Positions 15,747 through 22,548 of a stretch of DNA of 22,548 bases are shown here, piece by piece. Origin of the DNA: an uncultured Acetatifactor sp. Its GTDB lineage: Bacteria; Bacillota; Clostridia; Lachnospirales; Lachnospiraceae. The notes below the pieces were generated by a model. The model did not search any database and was not told the DNA's origin. It worked only from the letters and a program-made list of their open reading frames with translations. How positions within the stretch are numbered: the first letter of the stretch is position 1; every line of letters begins with the position of its first letter. The translations under genes and the position numbers were made by a program. Location: contig CAJUCT010000049.1 of NCBI GenBank assembly GCA_910585015.1, forward strand, positions 1 to 22,548. Reading direction: 5' to 3'.

Positions 15747-15785
15747 TGTTCTGGTGTGCGTGAAGGGGAAATGCGGGACTTTAAT
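15747..15785 (+). repeat. 39-bp direct repeat, copy 1
   Basis: This 39-base sequence begins TGTTCTGGTGTGCG and ends GCGGGACTTTAAT, and recurs without mismatch at 15851-15889. It begins immediately after the T-run of the T-box terminator. Its GTGTGC (15754-15759) and GGGGAAATGC (15765-15774) can pair with GCACAC (15804-15809) and GCATATCCCC (15789-15798). Confidence 0.9.
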
Positions 15786-15788
15786 ACA

Positions 15789-15878
15789 GCATATCCCCGG
15801 AATGCACACTGATCAAAATCAGGACGGCGAAGCGGCATGATTTTGATCACTGTTCTGGTGTGCGTGAAGGGGAAATGC
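15789..15878 (+). repeat. Long composite hairpin between the direct repeats
   Basis: Three helices stack in order. GCATATCCCC (15789-15798) pairs with GGGGAAATGC (15869-15878) with one mismatch, GCACAC (15804-15809) with GTGTGC (15858-15863), and TGATCAAAATCA (15810-15821) perfectly with TGATTTTGATCA (15838-15849) around a 16-base loop. The first two helices use copy 2 of the 39-bp repeat, and copy 1 can compete for the same left arms. Confidence 0.75.
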
Positions 15879-15889
15879 GGGACTTTAAT
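15851..15889 (+). repeat. 39-bp direct repeat, copy 2
   Basis: This is an exact second copy of the element at 15747-15785, offset by 104 bases. It ends 20 bases before the start codon of the small membrane protein gene and forms the right arm of the composite hairpin. Confidence 0.9.
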
Positions 15890-15909
15890 TAAAGAAAGGA
15901 GAGCGAAGG

Positions 15910-16158
15910 ATGAGTTGTAAATTAAAAGAATTGGCAAAAAATTGTTTTAGCGGGGAAGTGACACTGCCCAAGGCCACTCTATGGCTGCTTGGCGCCGTTT
16001 GTCTGCTGGGAGGGATTGTGTACGGCCTGAAAACGGCGCCTATGACCCACGGCGTGATGATCGCAAGCAATAACGGGAATAATAACGGCAACAACAGCGG
16101 AAACGGCTGCGAGCAGGAGGACGAAGAGGAAATGCCGTCCGATGAGGCGGAACTTTAA
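15910..16158 (+). CDS. Small single-pass membrane protein upstream of thrS
   Basis: This 82-residue protein has a basic N-terminal part (MSCKLKELAKNCF), one membrane helix at about residues 20-40 (LPKATLWLLGAVCLLGGIVY), an Asn/Gly-rich linker (SNNGNNNGNNSGNG) and a very acidic C-terminus (EQEDEEEMPSDEAEL). I do not recognise a family with certainty. The AAAGGAG site is about 8 bases before the ATG. It lies between the T-box and thrS with no terminator between, so its expression should follow threonine-tRNA charging. Whether it has anything to do with threonine is unknown; it may simply be caught in the leader. Confidence 0.7.
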   Translation: MSCKLKELAKNCFSGEVTLPKATLWLLGAVCLLGGIVYGLKTAPMTHGVMIASNNGNNNGNNSGNGCEQEDEEEMPSDEAEL

Positions 16159-16244
16159 GAAAGCGGAACAGAAGTTTGGATGCCGCACATCCGGCGATAT
16201 CCATAAAGAGGTAAACTCAAAAATCTTTTAACAGGAGGAGAGTT

Positions 16245-18206
16245 ATGAAAATTACATTGAAGGACGGCTCCGTGAAGGAGTTTGCGGAGAGTAAGAGCGT
16301 GTATGACATAGCCCTGGACATCAGTGAGGGCCTGGCCAGAGCGGCCTGCTGCGCCAAGATAGACGGCGAGACGGTGGATCTGCGGACTATGGCAACGCAG
16401 GACTGCCGGCTGGAGATCTGTACGGCCAAGGACCCGGAGGGCCTGGCAGCCTTGCGCCATACCACTTCCCATGTGCTGGCGGAGGCGGTTAAGAGAGTGT
16501 TCCCTGACGCCAAGCTGGCCATCGGCCCCAGTATTGAGGAGGGCTTTTACTATGATTTTGACCACGGGGCTTTCTCCAGGGAGGATCTGGATAAGCTGGA
16601 GACGGAGATGAAGAAGATCGTGAAGGAGGGCGCCCGCCTGGAGAAGTTCCTGCTTCCCAGAGAGGAGGCCATACGCTTCATGGAGGAGAAGGGTGAGCCC
16701 TACAAGGTGGAACTGATTCGGGATCTGCCCCAGGACGCGGAGATTTCCTTCTACCGTCAGGGTGAGTTTGTGGACTTGTGCGCAGGCCCCCACCTGATGA
16801 GCACCAAGGGAGTGAAGGCTTTTAAGCTGACATCCTCCTCCATGGCCTACTGGAGAGGAGACTCCAATAAGGCGCGCCTGCAGAGGATTTACGGCACGGC
16901 TTATAGCAGCAAAGAGGAATTGGCCGCCCATCTGGAGCGCATGGAGGACGCCAGGCGCAGGGATCACAACAAGCTGGGCCGGGAGATGGAACTGTTCACC
17001 ACGGTGGACGTGATTGGCCAGGGTCTGCCCCTGCTGATGCCCAAGGGCGCCAAGATGATCCAGACTCTGCAGCGCTGGATCGAAGATCTGGAGGACAACG
17101 AGTGGGGCTATATCCGCACCAAGACGCCGCTTATGGCCAAATCCGATCTGTACAAGATTTCCGGTCATTGGGATCACTACAAGGAAGGCATGTTCGTCAT
17201 GGGAGACGAGGAGAAGGACAAGGAAGTATTTGCCCTGCGTCCCATGACCTGCCCTTTCCAGTACTATGTGTACAAGGCGACCCAGCATTCCTACCGGGAT
17301 CTGCCCCTGCGCTACGGGGAGACTTCCACATTGTTTAGAAACGAGGACTCCGGGGAGATGCACGGCCTGACTCGGGTGCGCCAGTTCACCATATCCGAGG
17401 GCCACCTGATCGTGAGACCCGATCAGATGGTGGAAGAGTTCAAGGGATGTCTGGCTCTGGCAAAACACTGTCTGCAGACCCTGGGTGTGGAGGAGGATGT
17501 GACTTATCATCTCTCCAAGTGGGATCCGGACAACAGGGAAAAATATATCGGCGAGCCGGAGGTCTGGGAGCAGACGCAGCAGCATATGCGGGACATCATG
17601 AACGAGTTACAGATCCCCTATGTGGAGGATGTGGGGGAGGCAGCTTTCTACGGCCCCAAGATCGATATCAATGCCCGGAACGTGTACGGCAAAGAGGATA
17701 CCATGATCACAATCCAGTGGGATGCCTTGCTGGCGGAGCAGTTTGACATGTACTTTATCGATCAGAACGGAGATAAGGTGCGTCCCTACATTATACACAG
17801 GACTTCCATGGGCTGCTATGAGCGCACCCTGGCCTGGCTGGTGGAAAAGTACGCGGGCAAGTTCCCCACATGGCTGTGTCCGGAGCAGGTACGGGTGCTG
17901 CCTATCTCCGAAAAATATGAAGATTATGCCCGGTCCGTCCGCGGGGAGTTGAGGAAAAACGGAGTGCTGGCCGAGGTGGATAACCGTTCCGAGAAGATCG
18001 GCTTTAAGATCCGTGAGGCCCGTTTGGCAAAAGTTCCCTATATGCTGGTGGTGGGAGAGAAGGAGGAGGCCGACGGCCTGGTATCTGTGAGAAGCCGCTT
18101 TGCAGGCGACGAGGGACAAAAATCTCTGGCGGAATTTACCAGCCAGATCTGTGAGGAGATCCGCACCCGGACTATCCGAAGAGAAGAGGTCCCGGAAGAA
18201 AAATAA
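16245..18206 (+). CDS. thrS: Threonyl-tRNA synthetase
   Basis: This 653-residue class II aminoacyl-tRNA synthetase charges tRNA-Thr in the cytoplasm. Domain order is normal. A TGS domain occupies residues 1-60. The editing domain carries HTTSHVLAEA (HxxxH) and CAGPH (CxxxH). The catalytic core has motif 2 TLFRNEDSGEMHGLTRVRQF and motif 3 GCYERTLAWLVEKY, and the anticodon-binding domain is at the end (VRVLPISEKYEDYA). The zinc ligands are Cys336, His387 and His518, at the family's usual spacing. Some normally invariant positions differ (RPMTCPF where MNCPG is common, ISEGH where QDDAH is common), giving a divergent but complete enzyme. The ribosome binding site AGGAGGAG is strong. It is controlled by the T-box upstream. 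Confidence 0.97.
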   Translation: MKITLKDGSVKEFAESKSVYDIALDISEGLARAACCAKIDGETVDLRTMATQDCRLEICTAKDPEGLAALRHTTSHVLAEAVKRVFPDAKLAIGPSIEEGFYYDFDHGAFSREDLDKLETEMKKIVKEGARLEKFLLPREEAIRFMEEKGEPYKVELIRDLPQDAEISFYRQGEFVDLCAGPHLMSTKGVKAFKLTSSSMAYWRGDSNKARLQRIYGTAYSSKEELAAHLERMEDARRRDHNKLGREMELFTTVDVIGQGLPLLMPKGAKMIQTLQRWIEDLEDNEWGYIRTKTPLMAKSDLYKISGHWDHYKEGMFVMGDEEKDKEVFALRPMTCPFQYYVYKATQHSYRDLPLRYGETSTLFRNEDSGEMHGLTRVRQFTISEGHLIVRPDQMVEEFKGCLALAKHCLQTLGVEEDVTYHLSKWDPDNREKYIGEPEVWEQTQQHMRDIMNELQIPYVEDVGEAAFYGPKIDINARNVYGKEDTMITIQWDALLAEQFDMYFIDQNGDKVRPYIIHRTSMGCYERTLAWLVEKYAGKFPTWLCPEQVRVLPISEKYEDYARSVRGELRKNGVLAEVDNRSEKIGFKIREARLAKVPYMLVVGEKEEADGLVSVRSRFAGDEGQKSLAEFTSQICEEIRTRTIRREEVPEEK

Positions 18207-18300
18207 AAATTGCATAAAATTCGCTTAATCCGTTCATACTGATGAAAGGGACAATGAGAACCCAATGGAAATCAGACACAAAAGTAGAATGGAGGAAGCT

Positions 18301-18621
18301 ATGACGGATTTAAAGTGTAGTGTGGAAAACTGCGTATACAACAAGGAGAAATTGTGTTCCAAGGGGGACATCATGGTGGGTGGAAAACATGCCTGCTGTG
18401 ACAATGAGACCTGCTGTGAAAGCTTTCTTCTCCGCAAGGGGGCCAGCAATTCCTACAGCAGCTGCACCTGCCACCCCACCAGCAATATCAGTATTGACTG
18501 TGAGGCTGCCAAATGTACTCATAATGAGAACTATAAGTGTACGGCAAAGCATGTGGATATCCAGGGCTGTGGCGCATGTGATTGCAGGGAGACACTGTGC
18601 GCGACCTTTGAGGAAGCGTAG
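18301..18621 (+). CDS. DUF1540 domain cysteine-rich protein
   Basis: This protein of 106 residues contains 16 cysteines, arranged in two DUF1540-like units: CSVENCVYNKEKLCSKGDI near the N-terminus and CEAAKCTHNENYKCTAKHV in the second half, each followed by paired cysteines and TxCxxF/CATF endings. DUF1540 is common in Clostridia and probably binds a metal, but the role is unknown to me. The ATG at 18301 is chosen because GGAGGAAGCT lies directly before it; an upstream ATG at 18265 would add 12 residues without a good site. It stands alone between thrS and the infC operon, with a GC-rich hairpin after it. Confidence 0.85.
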   Translation: MTDLKCSVENCVYNKEKLCSKGDIMVGGKHACCDNETCCESFLLRKGASNSYSSCTCHPTSNISIDCEAAKCTHNENYKCTAKHVDIQGCGACDCRETLCATFEEA

Positions 18622-18639
18622 GGCCTAAATGCACCATGT

Positions 18640-18669
18640 CTGGCGGCGGATCCCGTAGGGCGCCGTCAG
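18640..18669 (+). terminator. GC-rich hairpin after the DUF1540 gene
   Basis: CTGGCGGCG (18640-18648) pairs with CGCCGTCAG (18661-18669), with one G-T pair and a further CCC/GGG inside. The nearest T-rich run starts about 10 bases later, so terminator function is plausible but not certain. Confidence 0.5.
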
Positions 18670-18704
18670 GCATTACATATTTTCCCGTTTTTGAAAAAAA
18701 GGTA

Positions 18705-18733
18705 TTGACATCAATGATAATCTCTGGTAAACT
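18705..18733 (+). promoter_or_regulatory. Sigma-A promoter of the infC operon
   Basis: A consensus TTGACA (18705-18710) and TAAACT (18728-18733) are separated by 17 bases, with TG one base before the -10. The transcript start is predicted near 18740, leaving a leader of about 180 bases. Confidence 0.8.
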
Positions 18734-18739
18734 AACCAA

Positions 18740-18906
18740 GTGTGTAAAACACAAACAACCAAGCAGAGCATCCACTCTCACCTTACGGCGCAGGCTGGTA
18801 AGTGTTAATAAGGGCAGATTCCAACAATGACGGCAGGCGTATAGTACTGCGGGCATCTTGACGGATTGAACTTTTAAGTGGATGGTTATGCTATCCACTT
18901 TTTCTT
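18740..18906 (+). ncRNA. infC operon leader (L20-type attenuator)
   Basis: In Firmicutes, L20 represses infC-rpmI-rplT through a structured leader that ends in a terminator. This leader has that logic in its sequence. CATCCACT (18769-18776) is complementary to AGTGGATG (18877-18884), the 5' arm of the terminator hairpin at 18876-18905, so an antiterminator and a terminator are mutually exclusive. Assignment to the L20 leader family is by position and architecture; I could not test it against a covariance model. Confidence 0.75.
18876..18905 (+). terminator. Attenuator terminator before infC
   Basis: AAGTGGAT (18876-18883) pairs with ATCCACTT (18893-18900), with two more inner pairs around a TTATG loop, and runs into TTTTTCTT. 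It ends just before the infC ribosome binding site, so read-through is needed for expression. Confidence 0.8.
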
Positions 18907-18921
18907 ATGGAGGGTAAAGCC

Positions 18922-19428
18922 ATTAGCGAATTATTTATCAATGAACAAATCAGGGACCGGGAAGTACGAGTGATCGGAGTAAACGGCGAACAGCTGGGGG
19001 TTATGTCTGCCAGAGAAGCTATGGCGCTGGCGGAGGAGGCAGGCGTGGACCTGATCAAGATTGTTCCCACGGCCAAGCCGCCTGTGTGCAGGATCGCAGA
19101 TTATGGCAAGTATCGCTATGAGCAGGCGCGCAAGGAGAAGGAAGCCAAGAAGAAACAGAAGGTGATTGAAATCAAGGAGATTCGTCTGTCACCCAATATT
19201 GATACCAATGACCTTAACACCAAGATCAGCGCCGCCAGGAAGTTTTTGAGCAAAGGGGACAGAGTGAAGATTACCCTGCGGTTCAGGGGACGTGAGATGG
19301 CGCATATGAACAACAGCAGACACATTCTGGATGATTTTGCGCAGAGCCTGTCCGATATAGCGGTGGTGGAGAAGCCCCCCAAGGTGGAAGGCAGGAGTAT
19401 GACCATGTTTTTAACTGAGAAGCGCTGA
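18922..19428 (+). CDS. infC: Translation initiation factor IF-3
   Basis: IF-3 binds the 30S subunit, keeps it apart from 50S and checks start-codon pairing. The N-domain begins FINEQIRDREVRVIG and continues with GEQLGVMSAREAMALAEEA and the invariant PPVCRIADYGKYRYEQ. A Lys-rich linker follows, and the C-domain shows KEIRLSPNIDTNDL, FLSKGDRVKITLRFRGREM and KVEGRSMTMFL. The start is placed at ATT (18922) because GGAGGG (18909-18914) lies 7 bases upstream. The in-frame ATG at 18907 overlaps that site and directly follows the terminator's T-run, so it has no site of its own. An AUU start is the known self-regulating start of infC in other bacteria. The protein is 168 residues from ATT. It is the first gene of infC-rpmI-rplT. 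Confidence 0.95.
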   Translation: MSELFINEQIRDREVRVIGVNGEQLGVMSAREAMALAEEAGVDLIKIVPTAKPPVCRIADYGKYRYEQARKEKEAKKKQKVIEIKEIRLSPNIDTNDLNTKISAARKFLSKGDRVKITLRFRGREMAHMNNSRHILDDFAQSLSDIAVVEKPPKVEGRSMTMFLTEKR

Positions 19429-19475
19429 GCCCATTAGTTAAAATAGATTAAGTAAAAGTTTAGGAGGAAACCGTT

Positions 19476-19673
19476 ATGCCCAAAATGAAGACAAGCAAAT
19501 CAGCTGCTAAGCGTTTTAAAGTGACTGGAACAGGTAAGTTAAAGAGAAATAAGGCTTACAAGCGCCATATCTTAACCAAAAAGACTACTAAGAATAAGAG
19601 AAATCTTAGAAAGTCTGCTATCACGGATGCAACCAATGTAAAGACAATGAAGAAGATTTTGCCTTATTTATAA
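19476..19673 (+). CDS. rpmI: 50S ribosomal protein L35
   Basis: This 65-residue basic protein of the large subunit starts with the family signature PKMKTSKSAAKRFKVTGTGK and contains KRHILTKKTTKNKRNLRK. Length and order between infC and rplT are standard. An AGGAGG site precedes the ATG. The codon use (many AAG/AAA, few rare codons) fits high expression. It is co-transcribed with infC and rplT under the leader at 18740. Confidence 0.98.
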   Translation: MPKMKTSKSAAKRFKVTGTGKLKRNKAYKRHILTKKTTKNKRNLRKSAITDATNVKTMKKILPYL

Positions 19674-19695
19674 GCAGGTTAGGAGGAGATAAGAG

Positions 19696-20052
19696 ATGGC
19701 AAGAATTAAAGGTGGCTTAAATGCTAAGAAAAAGCACAATAGAGTATTAAAGCTGGCGAAGGGTTACAGAGGAGCCAGGAGCAAACAGTACAGGATTGCG
19801 AAGCAGTCCGTTATGCGCGCTTTAGCAAGTTCCTATGCGGGCAGAAAAGAGAGGAAGCGTCAGTTCCGTCAGCTGTGGATTGCACGTATCAACGCTGCCG
19901 CAAGGCTGAACGGCTTATCCTACAGCAAGTTCATGTATGGCTTGAAGCTGGCAGGCGTGGAGATGAACCGCAAGATGCTGGCCGAGATGGCTGTAAACGA
20001 TGCAGACGGCTTCACTACCTTGGCTGAGTTGGCAAAGTCCAAGCTGGCATAA
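19696..20052 (+). CDS. rplT: 50S ribosomal protein L20
   Basis: This 118-residue protein binds 23S rRNA early in large-subunit assembly. It shows the canonical N-terminus ARIKGGLNAKKKHNRVLKLA followed by KGYRGARSKQYRIAKQSVMRA, and the globular C-domain with RQLWIARINAAARLNGLSYS. In Firmicutes L20 also represses its own operon by binding the leader, which here lies at 18740-18906. An AGGAGG site precedes the ATG, and a GC-rich hairpin follows the stop by about 20 bases. Confidence 0.98.
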   Translation: MARIKGGLNAKKKHNRVLKLAKGYRGARSKQYRIAKQSVMRALASSYAGRKERKRQFRQLWIARINAAARLNGLSYSKFMYGLKLAGVEMNRKMLAEMAVNDADGFTTLAELAKSKLA

Positions 20053-20072
20053 GGGCTGGTTTGCCAAAACGA

Positions 20073-20099
20073 ACCCCCGGAGGAAATTTCTCCGGGGGT
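20073..20099 (+). terminator. Hairpin at the end of the infC-rpmI-rplT operon
   Basis: ACCCCCGGAG (20073-20082) pairs perfectly with CTCCGGGGGT (20090-20099). The helix is very strong but only a short T-poor sequence (GATTGCTT) follows, so it may terminate inefficiently or serve as a 3' stabiliser. Confidence 0.7.
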
Positions 20100-20275
20100 G
20101 ATTGCTTATGCTTAATAAGTTTAGGTGTCAGGTTCGCGTACCATTGGGTATGAAACACAAAGCGGGTGCCCTTGGACAGTACCATCCGAAGCATGGTGCG
20201 GACGTTTTCTGCGCTGTCTTTCTGTCCGCTGCGTATAGGAATGTTGAAATAGATAACAACGTATAAGGAGGGCTT
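20100..20275. other. Spacer of unclear origin before the NERD gene
   Basis: This stretch holds a 51-codon plus-strand frame (20108-20263) and an overlapping minus-strand frame, neither with a ribosome binding site or a recognised product. The base composition is closer to the core genome than to the AT-rich gene that follows, so it may be a remnant of a displaced gene. No convincing promoter for the NERD gene was found. Confidence 0.4.
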
Positions 20276-22192
20276 ATGAAATTTATACAGATTGATGAAT
20301 GGGCCTACAAGGCGGTTATGGATGAGAATGTACAAAATCCTGGATACAAAGATTACAAAGATTTAGTAAAGGAAATAATGAAACGTAGGGGATTTAACCC
20401 TGACGATATTACTGACATAGATATATTTAAAATACCATATAAAAAAAGAGGAAAAGTCATAAAAAAAGGACTTTTGTATAAAGAATATGAGTATATAAAT
20501 AAATTCCTTGTTATTATGGGTATTGCTCATACACAGCGTAATACAAGGGATGATATAGAGGAATGGACGTTTTTGACTAGTTCCAAATCCAGATATGGTG
20601 ATTTTTATAGAAGAGGTTTTCGTGATGAATGTTTTTTAAAGGAAGCTTTTAATGACTTTAGGGGGAAAAGAGCTCTCCTGGGGTATTTGGCCCATAGTTG
20701 GTATGAAAGGATTGTAGAGCAAGAACACGACAGACAAGAAGAATACGAACAAGACGTTTTTTTCGATTTACATTCGCCACACATCAACACATACACTACC
20801 TGGGATGATATTTGTTATAGACTGAAATTACCTTATGACATGTGGCATAATCGTATAATTGCGGCGGACATACGTATTGAAGGTGTAAACTTTGATGCTT
20901 TATATAGTGCTATTTTAGATATGCTTCCAATTGACTGTGATTTTGAAAGAACGGCAGATTTAGAATCTGCTGTCAATAGCAGCAAAATTAAAAGAATAGA
21001 GGACGTTTATGGAAGGGACTTTGAAAGAAAAGAACGTGTATTAAAAAAACAAGAAATTGACATAAATAATTTATCGAGTACATTAGAGGTGTTTGACTCA
21101 GTTAAAATAATAGAAAAACAAATAACAGGTTGGAAAAAGAAAGTAAATGCCAAAACGATACCGCAGGACTTTGGCAATATATATATTGATATACTCTATA
21201 AGAAACTGGAATTGCTAAAAACTAAATGCTATAATGACAGGAGGCATTCATTAGAAGAGAAATATGGGACGAATGAGGAATTAAAGAAGAAATTTTTAAT
21301 ACAAATAGAAGCTATGGATAAAGAAGACGTCACCCCTTGGGAAGAACTGCTGGATGAATATGAGAGCATACAGAGAAAGTTGCGTCGGGATATGGATGGT
21401 TTTTCTAAGGATGCTAAAAAAAGGTTTACACTTTTTACATATAATGAGGAAGAATCGCCTTATTACGAATATATAAGATTTTATAAATATGGTATAACTT
21501 TGGTTAAAGATATAATTAATAGAATTGATAAAAGTCAATGGCATGCGGCAAGTGTTTCTTCTAAAGATTTAGAATATGCCCGGATGTATTTTTATAAAGA
21601 TAAAACCCCGGAGGACATAGAAGAGGCGCTGCGAAAGGAATTTTACTTAATAAATAAAAAGGCAGGTAAAAAAGGAGAGGATGAAGTTGACTATGCCCTT
21701 AAATGGCTAGACAAAAGTTATATTTGTGTTCCGAAGAAGCAAAATGAAGACGGCACGGGGAAAAGCATTGTTATATATAATCCTAGTTATATTGATGAAA
21801 AACAGGAGTGTGATCATATTGTTGTTGGAAAACAAGGTGTATTTTTGATAGAGACAAAAAATTATGTGGGCAAACTGATAATAGATTCATACGGTAATTG
21901 GATTAGAATAAAAAAAGATGGAGTACAAGAAGGTGAAAGGAATCCAATCCAACAAATAAGAAGACATGAGAAGCTTTTGAAATCATGTTTGCCGGAAAAT
22001 GTGGATGTGATTAGTTTAATTTGTATGTCTCACCCTAAAATGATTGTTGAGGGAGTCGAAAATTCATGTGTTCCTGTAATTAAAAGTGATTTGCTGGCAG
22101 AGTTTATAGAGAAGTATCCATCACAGAAGAAAGAATTATCTAAGGCTGAAATGAAAGAATGTTTGGAATGCATAACAAGCCATATGATATAG
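20276..22192 (+). CDS. NERD-domain nuclease-like protein
   Basis: This 638-residue cytoplasmic protein has a clear C-terminal NERD (nuclease-related) domain at about residues 460-600. GKKGEDEVDYALKWL carries Glu468, CDHIVVGKQGVFLIETKNY carries Asp513 and the Glu526-x-Lys528 pair, and NPIQQIRRHEKLLKSCL follows. Together these fit the PD-(D/E)XK-type active site, so it may cut nucleic acid. The first 460 residues match nothing that I recognise; they are charged and largely helical, with Lys/Glu-rich probable coiled-coil stretches at about 240-400. The AAGGAGGG site is ideal for the ATG. The gene is strongly AT-rich, with AAA/ATA/TTA codons, unlike the ribosomal operon just upstream, which suggests horizontal transfer. 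A stand-alone defence nuclease is plausible, not shown. Confidence 0.83.
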   Translation: MKFIQIDEWAYKAVMDENVQNPGYKDYKDLVKEIMKRRGFNPDDITDIDIFKIPYKKRGKVIKKGLLYKEYEYINKFLVIMGIAHTQRNTRDDIEEWTFLTSSKSRYGDFYRRGFRDECFLKEAFNDFRGKRALLGYLAHSWYERIVEQEHDRQEEYEQDVFFDLHSPHINTYTTWDDICYRLKLPYDMWHNRIIAADIRIEGVNFDALYSAILDMLPIDCDFERTADLESAVNSSKIKRIEDVYGRDFERKERVLKKQEIDINNLSSTLEVFDSVKIIEKQITGWKKKVNAKTIPQDFGNIYIDILYKKLELLKTKCYNDRRHSLEEKYGTNEELKKKFLIQIEAMDKEDVTPWEELLDEYESIQRKLRRDMDGFSKDAKKRFTLFTYNEEESPYYEYIRFYKYGITLVKDIINRIDKSQWHAASVSSKDLEYARMYFYKDKTPEDIEEALRKEFYLINKKAGKKGEDEVDYALKWLDKSYICVPKKQNEDGTGKSIVIYNPSYIDEKQECDHIVVGKQGVFLIETKNYVGKLIIDSYGNWIRIKKDGVQEGERNPIQQIRRHEKLLKSCLPENVDVISLICMSHPKMIVEGVENSCVPVIKSDLLAEFIEKYPSQKKELSKAEMKECLECITSHMI

Positions 22193-22204
22193 TGAATAAT
22201 TCGT

Positions 22205-22226
22205 GCTGGCTCAGTGAAAAGCCAGC
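22205..22226 (+). terminator. Possible hairpin after the NERD gene
   Basis: GCTGGCT (22205-22211) pairs with AGCCAGC (22220-22226) around an 8-base loop, 13 bases after the stop. No T-run follows directly, so termination is only possible. Confidence 0.35.
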
Positions 22227-22399
22227 GGATGTTTGCGCTGGTGCAATCGTGTTTTCCATGTTGCCAGTTCCTGCCGAAATTCGTTAATGTCCGCCATTTT
22301 TTGTGAAAGGCAAAGGTTTTTTGCCATAAAGACAGTCGATGGCAGACGCAAGGGAAAGATTACATTATAATTGGCATCTGGCCCATAGGGACGCCCCAT
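22211..22399 (-). pseudogene. Possible IS630-type transposase remnant
   Basis: This minus-strand frame of 62 codons ends with LSQKMADINEFRQELATWK, which loosely resembles the pattern near the C-terminus of IS630-family transposases (cysteine or leucine, short helix, then a TWK/AWE helix). The remaining residues do not follow the family and the usual final FTTxDARIKL segment is absent. It has no good ribosome binding site. If genuine, it is a short decayed fragment; it may equally be a chance frame. The rest of 22193-22548 contains nothing I can name. Confidence 0.22.
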
Positions 22400-22548
22400 G
22401 GAAGTATGAAGGGATTAGGCAGTGCTTAGCTGGTTGGGAATCGTGCAGAGGTAAATTCTACTGTGCGATATGAGAGTGGAATTTAAAATTTCAGTAACAG
22501 TTCAGACACCCCATTACTAAGACACAGCAAATAGACCAGTTATAGTAT

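Noticed and set aside
15747..15889. CRISPR-like array
   Set aside because: Only two copies are present, the single spacer is a structured inverted repeat, and no cas genes are in the window.
16155..17585. A 476-codon minus-strand frame inside thrS
   Set aside because: It is long only because thrS is GC-rich and biased; thrS itself is unambiguous, with all catalytic and zinc residues.
20015..20335. Minus-strand 106-codon frame across the rplT end
   Set aside because: It overlaps rplT, the operon-end hairpin and the start of the NERD gene, and has no recognised domain or ribosome binding site.

Overview
The window looks like a chromosomal segment of an anaerobic Firmicute, most likely a member of the Lachnospiraceae (Clostridia). 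This rests on strong AGGAGG-type ribosome binding sites, clear sigma-A promoters with 17-base spacers, a T-box in front of threonyl-tRNA synthetase, an infC-rpmI-rplT operon with an attenuator leader, and a DUF1540 protein. The species is an inference. The core is moderately GC-rich; two genes (1247-2008 and 20276-22192) are clearly AT-richer and look acquired.

Layout. Positions 1-463 hold a strong promoter and at most one tiny ORF. Positions 464-3506 carry a membrane-anchored protein of unknown function, an AT-rich SAM-dependent methyltransferase and a secreted D-Ala-D-Ala carboxypeptidase. Positions 3530-7651 are a self-contained transcription unit with its own promoter and end hairpin: an AAA ATPase, a protein of unknown family and an AIPR-family protein with a C-terminal cold-shock-like domain. 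This is the best candidate for an undescribed anti-phage or conflict system. A large ankyrin-repeat protein faces it on the minus strand.

Positions 9868-15477 hold a cation:proton antiporter with an unusual charged tail, an SDR oxidoreductase, a membrane-bound diguanylate cyclase with a periplasmic-binding-like sensor, and a Na/Pi-cotransporter-family protein. Each has recognisable local promoter and/or terminator signals, so these are mostly single-gene units.

Positions 15462-20099 are translation genes under RNA-level control. A T-box and terminator precede a small membrane protein gene and thrS, and the T-box is followed by a 39-base direct repeat that can form two mutually exclusive hairpins. 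After a Cys-rich DUF1540 gene comes the infC-rpmI-rplT operon. Its leader contains a terminator and a matching antiterminator segment, and infC appears to start at an AUU codon.

Positions 20100-22548 look like an accessory site: an AT-rich gene encoding a 638-residue protein with a C-terminal NERD nuclease domain, flanked by stretches with no convincing gene, one of which may be a transposase scrap.
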